This document shows positions 12,984-20,808 of a DNA stretch of 20,808 bases, one piece after another. Every line of letters begins with the position of its first letter. Within the stretch, counting starts at the first letter, position 1. A program made the position numbers and the translations under genes. Below the pieces are notes generated by a model. The model saw only the letters and a list, made by a program, of their open reading frames with translations, searched no databases and had not been told where the DNA came from. The DNA is from Chloroflexota bacterium (lineage in GTDB: Bacteria > Chloroflexota > Dehalococcoidia > E44-bin15): positions 1 to 20,808 of the forward strand of contig JADFVG010000130.1 in NCBI GenBank assembly GCA_015222405.1, read 5' to 3'.

Positions 12984-14192
12984 ATGAAAGCCAAGACACT
13001 CATTGTATTGACGCTTTTGGCCATCCTGCTGTTGTCAACGTTCGCCTGTGGTGGAGGGGGGGACGGGGAGGAAGAAGGTGTAACCGAGTTGAAATACGGT
13101 GTCGGCCTGCCGCTGACCGGCCAGTATGGAGCCGCCGTTGGCATACCGGAAAAATACGCATTCAACCTAGCCAATGAGAAGGTCGGCGAGTTCACTGTGG
13201 CCGGGAAGCAATACCGCTGGAAGATCATCTTTGAAGATAACCTCGGGACCGCTGCCGGCGGGACATCTTCGGCGACCAAGCTCATCTATGAGCATCATGT
13301 GGACTTCATGCTCCAGACTCTTAAGGATCCAGGGATGGTCGCCGCTCCTATGTGCGAAGAACTGGGGATGCTGTGCGCCACATCAGGCGCTGAGATCGAA
13401 GATTTCGGGCCGGATAGGCCTCACCTCTTCCAGACCTCCGCCACCTTCTCTCTCCACGCCCCGATTTTCTTTGACTGGTTGACTAAAGAGCACCCCGAGG
13501 TGAAGCGCGTCGCCGTTTCTGGCCCCGATGACATGACCGGGCGCTCGATTGGCGAGGCCATTGCCGCCGCCGCCGAGCACTTCGGCCTTGAAATTGTGTC
13601 CAAGGAGTACGCACCTCTGGGGTTGGCAGAATACATGCCGATAGCAACCAAGATTGCGTCCAAGAACCCTGACCTGTTTATAGGTGCCTTCGGCGGTGCC
13701 CTAGAGAGCATATACGAGTTGATGGTGGCATTGGGCTATGAAGGGCTGGGAGCCTCTTATTACTGGACCGAGGCCGGGGCGGAGAGAATAGGCTGGGATA
13801 TATGTGAGGGCTATATAATCTTTATGCCAATCCCGTTGGGAGATATATGGCCTGAAGCGACGGCCTTCCGCGATGAATATGAGGACAGCTACGGTTTAGA
13901 GCTCGCGCCATCCGCATTCTGGGCGGCTAACGTGCTCTTTGTGCTGACCGACGCCTTGAAGCAAGCCGGAACCGTGGATGATATAGACAAAATTATACAG
14001 ACCATGGAGACCGAGAAGTTCGACACCCTGATTGGCCCTATTGGGTATGGCCTCGAGGAGCTTAATGGGCTTGCGCGTCTGGCAATCTATCCAACCCCGA
14101 TTATACAGGTGGTCGGGAAGAATCAGTATGAGCTGCTACATATGTATAGCCCGGAGGAGACAGAGGCGCTAGCGGTGGAGGTGCTTAAGTAG
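12984..14192 (+). CDS. Branched-chain amino acid-type ABC substrate-binding lipoprotein
   Basis: A 402-residue periplasmic-binding-type receptor of the Leu/Ile/Val family. The signal peptide MKAKTLIVLTLLAILLLSTFAC ends at a lipobox with Cys22 as the modified residue, followed by a Gly/Glu-rich spacer. The mature part opens with the typical LKYGVGLPLTGQYGAAVGIP, and later shows the GDDMTGRS-like segment and PSAFWAANVLFVLTDALKQAG. The ATG at 12984 with AGGAGAGGG is chosen over an upstream GTG at 12930. It would sit on the outer face of the membrane and capture a small ligand, perhaps an amino acid, amide or aromatic acid. No permease or ATPase genes follow, so it either uses a transporter encoded elsewhere or has a sensing role. 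Confidence 0.9.
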   Translation: MKAKTLIVLTLLAILLLSTFACGGGGDGEEEGVTELKYGVGLPLTGQYGAAVGIPEKYAFNLANEKVGEFTVAGKQYRWKIIFEDNLGTAAGGTSSATKLIYEHHVDFMLQTLKDPGMVAAPMCEELGMLCATSGAEIEDFGPDRPHLFQTSATFSLHAPIFFDWLTKEHPEVKRVAVSGPDDMTGRSIGEAIAAAAEHFGLEIVSKEYAPLGLAEYMPIATKIASKNPDLFIGAFGGALESIYELMVALGYEGLGASYYWTEAGAERIGWDICEGYIIFMPIPLGDIWPEATAFRDEYEDSYGLELAPSAFWAANVLFVLTDALKQAGTVDDIDKIIQTMETEKFDTLIGPIGYGLEELNGLARLAIYPTPIIQVVGKNQYELLHMYSPEETEALAVEVLK

Positions 14193-14618
14193 CGGAGGTG
14201 ATCGACCACAGTCCTGCCTCTGGCTATAGCAATCATGGCTCTCATAGCTGCGTTCGCGGGGCTGCAGAGGATTAGCCGCACTAGCGAGGGAGACGAAGGC
14301 AAGGGGTGCTATCGGTCAAGGGTGACGGCGGCGAAGTTCAGATGCTACAGGCTGTTTCCCCCGAGCCCTCGCTTTCCTCTGTTGGGCTGAACCGGCGCAG
14401 GAGCATGGTTGCGGCTACTGGCGCGGCTTATCAGCGGACGATTGCACATGGGAGCCCTTTATTCAACATCCCCCGATACATGCTGCACAGAGGTTGATGG
14501 CTTCACCGTTGATGCTAACATTGGACAAGCCAAATCGGATTAGGCGAAGCCAGAGTTCGCCTATGTGGTTGTTATCTGAAATTGCTGGCTTTGAGGAGAG
14601 GTTAAGCGGAGGTGTACT
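14193..14618. other. Gap after the lipoprotein gene with a possible small membrane peptide
   Basis: A GGAGGTG site (14194-14200) directly follows the lipoprotein stop. In the frame ending at TGA 14388-14390 the sequence reads LPLAIAIMALIAAFAGLQRI and then a charged tail. This could be one membrane helix, but the only ATG (14235) lies inside the helix and an upstream start would have to be CTG 14214. It may be the relic of a permease gene. No other gene is seen up to 14618. Confidence 0.3.
14541..14563 (+). other. 8-bp inverted repeat before the radical SAM gene
   Basis: TAGGCGAA (14541-14548) and TTCGCCTA (14556-14563) pair perfectly around GCCAGAG. The hairpin lies 55 bases before the GTG start and has no T-run after it. 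It may be an operator or a leader hairpin. Confidence 0.45.
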
Positions 14619-15527
14619 GTGTTAACAGGGATTCATTTTCTTCTTACTTACACCTGTACTTGGGAGTGTGACCACTGTTTTGTGTATAGCGGTCCGGATG
14701 CAAAGGGAACTTTCACTCTAAGTCAGATGAAGCAGGTTTTCGATGAACTGATCAAAATTGGAACGATAGAGATAGTATATTTTGAAGGTGGTGAGCCATT
14801 CCTATTCTATCCATTAATGGTTGAGGGGATCAGAATCGCTCGTGACATGGGTTTCAAAACAGGGGTAGTAACTAACTCATACTGGGCAACATCAGAGGAA
14901 GATGCTGAGCTTTGGCTCAGACCTCTTTTTGAATTGGGAGTTTCGGACCTTAGCATAAGCGACGATCCGTTTCATTCTGAAGATGAAGAAGACAATACAG
15001 CCAAGCGTGCCTCAGCCGCAGCAAAAAGATTAGGTATCCCAGTCAATGTGATTTGCATTGACAGGCCTACTGTTGAGGTCATTAGGGACAGGGAGCAAGC
15101 CATAGCCGCAGGAGAGCCAGTCACTGGAGGCAGTGCTATGTTTAAAGGAAGGGCTGTTGAGAAGCTAACAGAAGGCCTTCCGGCAAGATGGTGGGAAGAT
15201 TTCACGGAATGTCCGTATGAAGATCTGAGAAATCCTAAGAGAGTTCATCTCGATCCATACGGCAACGTTCATCTGTGTCAAGGGCTGACTATGGGCAATA
15301 TGTGGGAAACCCCTTTATCAGAACTCGTTAAGACTTATGATTGTGATTCACACCCGATCTGTAAGCTTTTAGTCAAAGGTGGACCTGCTCTTTTGGCCAG
15401 AGAATATGGCGTCGAACACGATGATAGATATGTAGATGATTGCCATTTCTGTTACCTCGTCCGATTAGCCCTTTTGGATAAGTTTCCGAAATACCTTGCA
15501 CCGAGGCAGGTTTATGGGTTGGAATAG
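14619..15527 (+). CDS. Radical SAM protein with extra C-terminal cysteines
   Basis: A 302-residue radical SAM enzyme. Cys13, 17 and 20 form CxxxCxxC for the SAM-binding 4Fe-4S cluster, and GGEP (57-60) binds the SAM amino group. The barrel covers about residues 5-150. The C-terminal part has Cys198, 220, 242, 248, 275 and 278 around HLDPYGNVHLCQG. This resembles SPASM or twitch domains that hold auxiliary clusters in enzymes modifying peptides or proteins. The start is GTG 14619 with GGAGG upstream. I searched both flanks for a small precursor peptide and saw no convincing one, so the substrate is unknown. It lies between a lipoprotein gene and an acyl-CoA ligase gene, each with its own signals. 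Confidence 0.88.
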   Translation: MLTGIHFLLTYTCTWECDHCFVYSGPDAKGTFTLSQMKQVFDELIKIGTIEIVYFEGGEPFLFYPLMVEGIRIARDMGFKTGVVTNSYWATSEEDAELWLRPLFELGVSDLSISDDPFHSEDEEDNTAKRASAAAKRLGIPVNVICIDRPTVEVIRDREQAIAAGEPVTGGSAMFKGRAVEKLTEGLPARWWEDFTECPYEDLRNPKRVHLDPYGNVHLCQGLTMGNMWETPLSELVKTYDCDSHPICKLLVKGGPALLAREYGVEHDDRYVDDCHFCYLVRLALLDKFPKYLAPRQVYGLE

Positions 15528-15569
15528 GAGGTGGCAATTCTGTATAACAATTGAAAGGGAGAAAACCTC

Positions 15570-15597
15570 TTGACAGCTTAGGGGGAGGCGATATACT
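15570..15597 (+). promoter_or_regulatory. Promoter of the acyl-CoA ligase gene
   Basis: TTGACA (15570-15575), a 16-bp spacer and TATACT (15592-15597). The -35 is perfect and the -10 has five of six consensus bases. The leader is about 90 bases and contains a TTCCGC/GCGGAA hairpin at 15612-15635. Confidence 0.6.
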
Positions 15598-15611
15598 ATC
15601 GGCTAAGGTGG

Positions 15612-15635
15612 TTCCGCACGAGAATCCCCGCGGAA
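15612..15635 (+). other. Leader hairpin of the acyl-CoA ligase gene
   Basis: TTCCGC (15612-15617) pairs with GCGGAA (15630-15635) around a 12-base loop, about 10 bases after the predicted transcription start. It is preceded by AAGGTGG. No T-run follows. Confidence 0.35.
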
Positions 15636-15692
15636 TTCGTAGGGAAATGTCGGCTCTTTGACGTGCTATCACCAATTCACAGGGGGTGAGAT

Positions 15693-17312
15693 ATGTTTAA
15701 TTGTCTCGTCAAAAATATGTTAGAGAGGGCGGTGAAACTATATCCCAATGTAGAGATTACTGACCGCAAACCTTCTGGCGAGCGTTTTAGTTACACCTAC
15801 AAGGATATGCACAAAAGGATCTGCCGATTGGCCAATGTGCTCGGTGACTTAGGCATCAAGAGCGGAGACGGAAACATGGGCGACAGGATAGGTGTTGTTG
15901 CCTGGAATAATCACCGGCACCTTGAGCTTTTCCTGGGCGTACCGATGTTCGGGGCTGTATTTCATTCCTTGAACGTCAGGCTGTCCCTAGATCACCTAAG
16001 TTACATCATTAACCATGCTGAAGATGAGGTTATCTTCTGCGATCCGGATTTTCTACCCCTTTTCGAAGCCATGGAGGACAGAATAGCCAATGTGCAACAT
16101 TTTATCATTATGACCGACGAAGACAAACTACCGGAAACGAAGCTGTCGCCGGTATCATCCTATGAAGACCTCCTGAGCCAGGCATCACCAGAGTATACTT
16201 TTCCCGACTTTGACGAGAACACCCCTATGGCTATGTGCTATACAACGGCCACCACAGGCCGGCCAAAGGGCTGTGTCTATACTCACAGGATGCAATATAT
16301 TCACGCATTGACTGCGGTTGCCATCGGAGGAGCAAATGATAAATCGATTCAAATGTCTATGGTGCCTATGTTCCACATGCTGGGGTGGGGTGCTCCCTAT
16401 TTCTGTACGTGGTTCGGAATGAAACAAGCTCTCACAGGTCGTCATCCTGACGTTGCTACCTTTGCTAAGCTGATCGAGGAGGAGAAAGCAACCGATGTTA
16501 TGGGTGTTCCCGTGCTTGCTCGGGCTCTACTGGAGGAACTAAGAACTGGGAAGTATGACTATAGCAGTTTGCAAAGGTTTGTGGCTGGAGGCTCAGCACC
16601 TGACCTCGCCCTAATAAAGGGCTATGAGGATTTGGGGATAGACTTTCGCCAGGGCTACGGAATGACGGAGACCGCCCCCCTGATTACCCTGAGCCTGATT
16701 AAAGGCCCTCTGGAAGGCTTGCCCACTGAAAAGAAGCAGGAGCTCAAGCGGAAAGGGGGCTTGATACCGCCATGCTTGGAATGGAAGGTCCTTAACGAAA
16801 AGGGCGGAGAGGTAAAATGGGATGGGAAAGAGATCGGACAGCTTGCAGTCAGGGGGCCCTGGGTGATAGAGGAGTACTACAAGGAACCCGAGAAAACTGC
16901 GGAGTGTTTTAAGGACGGGTGGCTCTATACTAGGGACATGGTAACCGTGGATGAGGAAGCTTACATCAGTGTTGTGGACCGGGCTGGCGACTTGATAAAG
17001 AGTGGCGGTGAGTGGATATCTACCTTAGACCTCGACGACTATATTATGAGACATCCCGCTGTTCTGGAAGCGGCAACTATAGGGGTTCCTAATCCCCGAT
17101 GGGATGAAAGGCCCGTGAGTTTTGTCGTCCTGAGACCCGAATCCAAGGGTAAGGTAACCGGGGATGAGATCAAGCGTTTCTTGCTCGATGAGGTAAAGGT
17201 AGCTAAATGGTGGATCCCTGATGAATTCATCTTTGTAGATGAGATACCAAAGACTGCCGCGGCAAAGTTCGATAAAAAGACCTTGAGGGAAAAGTACGCC
17301 GGAGAAGGATAA
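15693..17312 (+). CDS. AMP-forming acyl-CoA ligase (fatty-acid type)
   Basis: A 539-residue member of the ANL superfamily that activates a carboxylic acid with ATP to an acyl-adenylate and transfers it to CoA. The phosphate loop is YTTATTGRPKGC (183-194), the adenine motif is QGYGMTE (320-326), the hinge region is VDRAGDLIKSGGEWIS (428-443), and Lys525 lies in PKTAAAKFDKK. Two core motifs differ from the norm. The loop has TA where SG is usual, and TRD (413-415) stands for the usual TGD. Length and order are those of medium- to long-chain fatty acyl-CoA synthetases. ATG 15693 follows GGGGGTG. The gene has its own promoter and converges on the RND gene. The acid substrate is not predictable from sequence. 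Confidence 0.9.
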   Translation: MFNCLVKNMLERAVKLYPNVEITDRKPSGERFSYTYKDMHKRICRLANVLGDLGIKSGDGNMGDRIGVVAWNNHRHLELFLGVPMFGAVFHSLNVRLSLDHLSYIINHAEDEVIFCDPDFLPLFEAMEDRIANVQHFIIMTDEDKLPETKLSPVSSYEDLLSQASPEYTFPDFDENTPMAMCYTTATTGRPKGCVYTHRMQYIHALTAVAIGGANDKSIQMSMVPMFHMLGWGAPYFCTWFGMKQALTGRHPDVATFAKLIEEEKATDVMGVPVLARALLEELRTGKYDYSSLQRFVAGGSAPDLALIKGYEDLGIDFRQGYGMTETAPLITLSLIKGPLEGLPTEKKQELKRKGGLIPPCLEWKVLNEKGGEVKWDGKEIGQLAVRGPWVIEEYYKEPEKTAECFKDGWLYTRDMVTVDEEAYISVVDRAGDLIKSGGEWISTLDLDDYIMRHPAVLEAATIGVPNPRWDERPVSFVVLRPESKGKVTGDEIKRFLLDEVKVAKWWIPDEFIFVDEIPKTAAAKFDKKTLREKYAGEG

Positions 17313-17351
17313 AGAAGCCTTTGCCCGGTCTCTGTGCGTGTGTAGTAAGAT

Positions 17352-17372
17352 GCCCCTCAATAATAAAGGGGC
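17352..17372. terminator. Hairpin between converging genes
   Basis: GCCCCT (17352-17357) pairs with AGGGGC (17367-17372) around CAATAATAA. It lies 40 bases after the ligase stop and about 50 bases past the end of the converging RND gene. Neither strand has a good T-run, so termination efficiency is uncertain. Confidence 0.5.
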
Positions 17373-17423
17373 CTGAGGGTATATTCTAACTCCTCTTTAG
17401 GGAAATCTGACCCCCGTCCCGGG

Positions 17424-20400
17424 TCACGTTCTCGCCATCCGGTGACGCAGCCCTGCAGACAGGCTGTAGAGCACAGGGATAACGAGCAGGGTCAAAAGTG
17501 TTGAGCTGAAAAGCCCGCCAATGACCACTATCGCCAGCTCCGAAGCCATGAGAACGCCTTCCCCCAGACCCAAAGCCAGTGGAAGCATGGCCAGCATGGT
17601 GGTCAGCGCAGTCATCAAAATAGGGCGCAGCCGCGTCCGCCCTCCCTCGACCAGGGCATCGTAGGGGCTCATTCCTCTCTTCCGTAGTTGCTCCACCAGG
17701 GTGACGAGTACAATGGCATTGGTGAGTACAATACCTACCAGCATCAATATGCCCATCATCGCCGATATCCCTAGGGGGCGTCCGGCAATAAGCAGGCCGA
17801 GAACAGCGCCAATGGAGGCCAGGGGCAGGCTCATCATGATGATGAGTGCGTTGAAGAAGGAACGGAAGCTAACGACCATTATAGCAAAGGCAAGCACGAT
17901 GGCCACAATTATGGCGATGTACATGGAGGAGAAGGATTCCTCCATCATCTCCATCACCCCGCCTGTCTCGACTTCCACCCCAAGTTCATCCAGGGGCAGG
18001 GCATCTATCTTGTCCTGAACCTTCTGGTTAACCGCTCCTACATTCTTTTTAGTTATGTCGCCAGTGATGCTGGCTGCCAGCATCTGATCGACGCGTCGGA
18101 TGTGGCTCGGCTGCTCCCCAAGCTCCACGGTGGCGATATCGCCCAGAGCAACCGAGACGGGCCAGCCAATCCTCAGCTCCCTGGCCATCTCCACACTATC
18201 CAAATCCTGCACTATCTCCTCCAGGAAGACCTCGTAACTCTCGCCATCGAGGTTCGCCTGGGCTACTGTCCCTCCTCTCATCATGAGGCGGTATTCTTCT
18301 TCCAATTGTTCTAGTTGCTCCGGGGGTAGTCCGGAGGCTATGATCTTAACCGGGTCGGGCTCGATTTCAAGCTTAGGCTCGACGCTGGTAAAATCCAATT
18401 CGAGTTCAGCTAACCCATCCATACCCTCGAGCTCAGCAAAGAGCTGGTTGGCAGCACTGCGGATATTCTCGTAATTTTCGCCACGGATCGAAATATCCAG
18501 GCCAGGGCCCATCATTGCGCTCATCCCTGGCGGTCCTGTGCTTACAGTGATGGTGCCCCCCTCCACTATTCCCTCTAAAGCGTCGCGTAGCTCATCTGCT
18601 TCCCCTTCCAGGTCAGCATCACGGTCAAGCATAACCACTATTGTGGCAGTGTCACTGCCACCCCCTCTCATTGCGCTAAAACCACCGACCACGGAAGCAG
18701 AGGTGCCCACAATTGTGTCGTAAGTCTGAAAGACCTCAGGCTTCTCATCTAAGATCTCCTCCACCTGTATTGCTGCTTCCTGAGTTGTCACGAGACCAGT
18801 CCCCTGCGGCATCTCGATTTCCACTGCCAGCATCTTCTCGGTCATGTTGGGAAGGAAGCTGGTGCCGATAAGGGGGAGCAGGCCAAAGCTGCCGAAGAAG
18901 AGTGCGGCGGCAATAACCAGGGTTAGAACCCGGTGGCTCAGAGCCCATTTTAGCATGGAAACATAAATCCGCCGGTACCGGGGGTCCTTTTGTCTTACCC
19001 TGGCTTTCCTGGATACGGTAAAGTTGGACAATGCCGGCACTATCGTAAGTGCCACCAGGAGCGAAGCGCCCAGGGCGAAGGTTATGGTCAGGGCGAAGGG
19101 GATAAATAGCTCGCCCACGATCCCGCCAACAAACACAAGCGGGATGAAGATAGCTATCGTGGCCAGGGTAGCCGAGGTGATTGGGGCCGCCACCTCCTTG
19201 GTGCCCCCGATGGCTGCCTCCTTAAAGCCCTCACCCTGCTGCATGCGGCGGAATATGACCTCCAAGACCACAATGCTGTTATCGATCACCCGCCCTACAG
19301 CGATGACCATGGCACTCAGGGTGAGGAGGTTGATGGTTATCCCGAAGGCGTACATGAGCAGAAAGCCAATGAAGAGGCTCAGGGGAATGGATATCGCAGT
19401 TACCAGGGAGGCACGGAAGGCCATCAAGAAGAGAAAGACGACGATTATGGCCAGGATGCCTCCGATCATGGCATTGCGCGTGAGACCGCTTACGCTGCGC
19501 TCGATAAGCTCCGACTGGTCGAACACAGTGATGAGTTCAACATCATCTCCGAGGGTTGCCTCGATCTTCCCAGCCTCATCCATCACGGCATTAGCTGTTG
19601 AAACGGTGTTGGCTTTCTTATCCTTGTACACATTGATGCTGACGCTGGGTTTGCCATTGATGCGGGTGAGTGCCGTCTCCGGTGGCGGACCCAGGTTGAC
19701 CCCAGCTACATCGCTGAGAACCACGGCATCGGTTCCCAAGGCGGTGTTTTCGATTTCGCTTAAGGAGCTATACTCAACAGCAGCAAGGATTGTCGCTACC
19801 TGAGACATAGAGATGCCAAATTCGTTCATCTGTTCGGGGTTGAGGGAGACCAACACCTCATCCTTGCTGCCCCCCTCTATCCCCACATAGCTGACACCAT
19901 CAATATTCTCTAACCTGGGTTTGATCTCGGTGATGGCCATCTGCTGTAGTTCGTGAGGAGGAAGGTCGGCAGCGAGGCTGAGCATCACTAACTGCAAGGC
20001 GTTTATGTCAATGGGGAAAGGCTGAGGATTTTCTTCCATCCCGGCCATCTCGAGCATCTCAGGGGGAAGGTCGCGCACTTCAGAGGGGAGGTCGAGTTCG
20101 CTGAGTCTCTCACTGATGGTGCTGTTCACCCTACCCATATCGGTGCCGTATTCGAACTCGGCGAAGACGAAGGACTTGCCCTCGGCTGAGGTGGAGATAA
20201 TGTGCTTCAAGCCGCCGAGATCCGAGATGATGCCTTCAATGGGCACGGTGACCTCGTTCATCACCTCCTCAGGCGTCGCCCGAGGATATACGGTGACCAC
20301 GCTGGTCATCGGGAACTCGATGTCCGGGATGAGCTCCATCTTGAGGGTGAAGGTGGCCCAAATGGAGGCCAGGGTCACCACGGCTGCGATGAGGAAGGTG

Positions 20401-20441
20401 AGCCACCGTTTGTATAACGCAAGTTTGGTCAGAAAACTCGT
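17424..20441 (-). CDS. RND-family efflux transporter (AcrB/MMPL-like), ACG start proposed
   Basis: A proton-driven resistance-nodulation-division transporter of about 1005 residues and 12 membrane helices, with two large external loops. Repeated features are the GRVIDNSIVVLEVIFRRM helix 4 segment, where the charged pair reads Asp-Asn rather than Asp-Asp, and the closing RLRPILMTALTTMLAMLPLALG segment near helix 11. Standard start codons give only GTG 20381, which cuts off the first half of helix 1. Reading upstream in frame gives SFLTKLALYKRWLTFLIAAV, the usual RND N-terminus. It is preceded by ACG at 20441-20439, with GGAGG seven bases before it. I therefore place the start at ACG, which replaces the expected ATG. 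The gene lies 43 bp after a DegV-family gene. No membrane-fusion or outer-membrane partner is visible, as in monoderm bacteria. Confidence 0.85.
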   Translation of the reverse strand, partial: TSFLTKLALYKRWLTFLIAAVVTLASIWATFTLKMELIPDIEFPMTSVVTVYPRATPEEVMNEVTVPIEGIISDLGGLKHIISTSAEGKSFVFAEFEYGTDMGRVNSTISERLSELDLPSEVRDLPPEMLEMAGMEENPQPFPIDINALQLVMLSLAADLPPHELQQMAITEIKPRLENIDGVSYVGIEGGSKDEVLVSLNPEQMNEFGISMSQVATILAAVEYSSLSEIENTALGTDAVVLSDVAGVNLGPPPETALTRINGKPSVSINVYKDKKANTVSTANAVMDEAGKIEATLGDDVELITVFDQSELIERSVSGLTRNAMIGGILAIIVVFLFLMAFRASLVTAISIPLSLFIGFLLMYAFGITINLLTLSAMVIAVGRVIDNSIVVLEVIFRRMQQGEGFKEAAIGGTKEVAAPITSATLATIAIFIPLVFVGGIVGELFIPFALTITFALGASLLVALTIVPALSNFTVSRKARVRQKDPRYRRIYVSMLKWALSHRVLTLVIAAALFFGSFGLLPLIGTSFLPNMTEKMLAVEIEMPQGTGLVTTQEAAIQVEEILDEKPEVFQTYDTIVGTSASVVGGFSAMRGGGSDTATIVVMLDRDADLEGEADELRDALEGIVEGGTITVSTGPPGMSAMMGPGLDISIRGENYENIRSAANQLFAELEGMDGLAELELDFTSVEPKLEIEPDPVKIIASGLPPEQLEQLEEEYRLMMRGGTVAQANLDGESYEVFLEEIVQDLDSVEMARELRIGWPVSVALGDIATVELGEQPSHIRRVDQMLAASITGDITKKNVGAVNQKVQDKIDALPLDELGVEVETGGVMEMMEESFSSMYIAIIVAIVLAFAIMVVSFRSFFNALIIMMSLPLASIGAVLGLLIAGRPLGISAMMGILMLVGIVLTNAIVLVTLVEQLRKRGMSPYDALVEGGRTRLRPILMTALTTMLAMLPLALGLGEGVLMASELAIVVIGGLFSSTLLTLLVIPVLYSLSAGLRHRMART

Positions 20442-20484
20442 GGCAATTCCTCCTGTCCGGTGTAGGGCACCACAGTCATGGTCC

Positions 20485-20808
20485 TCAATCAGTGTAGAAT
20501 GCTAACGCGACAGCTCCGGGGCCGGCGTGAGTTCCGATCACGGGCCCCAATTCTGAGAGGTACATTTCGGCGCAGTCGAAGCGGGCGCGGACCTCCTCCT
20601 GCAATGCCAGAGCTTCCTCCGCTGCTTGAGCGTGGATAACAGCGACGTGGACAGAGGCGTCCCTCTGGACTCGTTCCTCCACAAGCTCCAGCATACGCTT
20701 CACAGCCTTGCGCTTAGTTCTCACCCTGGCCAGGACCTCAATCTGCCCATCCTTGATGTATAAGATCGGCTTAATCCGCAGCACTGTGCCCAGCAGAGCC
20801 GCTGCACC
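20485..20808 (-). CDS. DegV-family protein, 3' part (cut by window edge)
   Basis: The frame is open to the window end and encodes the last 107 residues of a DegV-family fatty-acid-binding protein, beginning GAALLGTVLRIKPILYIKDG. The GTHAGPGAVALAFY C-terminus is the family hallmark. These proteins bind a fatty acid in a closed cleft, and some (FakB) present it to a fatty-acid kinase. Whether this one does is not shown. The 5' part and any promoter lie outside the window. Its stop is 43 bp before the RND start, so the two genes are probably cotranscribed. Confidence 0.9.
   Translation of the reverse strand, partial: GAAALLGTVLRIKPILYIKDGQIEVLARVRTKRKAVKRMLELVEERVQRDASVHVAVIHAQAAEEALALQEEVRARFDCAEMYLSELGPVIGTHAGPGAVALAFYTD

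Noticed and set aside
15605..15640. AAGGTGGTTCCGCACG resembles the T-box antiterminator sequence (AGGGTGGNACCGCG).
   Set aside because: It lies only about 10 bases after the predicted start, leaving no room for the specifier stem. The downstream gene is an acyl-CoA ligase, not a tRNA-linked gene, and no terminator follows. I keep only the simple hairpin.
19024..19803. 259-residue plus-strand frame opposite the RND gene.
   Set aside because: Composition is Met, Ser, Thr and Arg rich, as expected from the reverse of hydrophobic helices, and the minus strand is a clear transporter.
1..20808. CRISPR arrays, complete insertion sequences, toxin-antitoxin or other defence cassettes.
   Set aside because: No regularly spaced repeats, no transposase and no typical small paired genes are visible on either strand.

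Overview
The window looks like a chromosomal segment of an uncultured bacterium of moderate GC content. I infer the phylum Chloroflexota, class Dehalococcoidia or a near relative. The reasons are a bacterial housekeeping core (coaD, rsmD, an htrA-type protease, cvpA, tRNA-Gly) mixed with archaeal-flavoured nitrogen genes (an NrpR-type regulator and a stand-alone FMN-binding glutamate synthase-like protein), frequent TTG and GTG starts behind strong GGAGG sites, and RND transport genes. No rRNA, CRISPR array or complete insertion sequence is visible. The taxonomic call rests on memory of family distributions, not on a search.

Layout: (1) 1-4058, minus strand: an iron-uptake operon read fur, feoA, feoA, feoB G-domain, feoB membrane domain, then a membrane-anchored FmdE-like protein. 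The last three feo junctions are abutting or ATGA overlaps. FeoB is split into two proteins. Just past the last gene lies a 60-bp in-frame relic of a second feoB tail. (2) 4078-5418, plus strand: cvpA and a class I methyltransferase. (3) 5533-8156, minus strand: htrA-like protease, rsmD, coaD and a 2[4Fe-4S] ferredoxin. (4) 8178-8757, plus strand: tRNA-Gly(TCC) with a near-consensus promoter overlapped by a perfect palindrome, a terminator, and a tyrosine-recombinase gene cut short by an in-frame TAG, probably the scar of an integrated element.

(5) 8865-12516, minus strand: a tight four-gene operon, NrpR-type regulator, hisF, FMN-binding glutamate synthase-like protein and a small ferredoxin, with a consensus promoter and a near-match to the archaeal NrpR operator. 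It looks like an ammonia or glutamate assimilation module. (6) 12790-17312, plus strand: an orphan branched-chain-type substrate-binding lipoprotein, a radical SAM protein with extra cysteines, and an AMP-forming acyl-CoA ligase. (7) 17424-20808, minus strand: the 3' part of a DegV-family gene followed by an RND transporter whose N-terminus points to an ACG start codon.

The most unusual points are the feoB relic next to a split feoB, the NrpR-HisF-glutamate synthase-ferredoxin operon, the palindrome on the tRNA promoter, the RND ACG start, and the loss of the catalytic-motif Asp in RsmD. I found no clearly new multi-gene defence or mobile system. The nitrogen operon and the feo operon with its FmdE-like member are the best candidates for undescribed biology.
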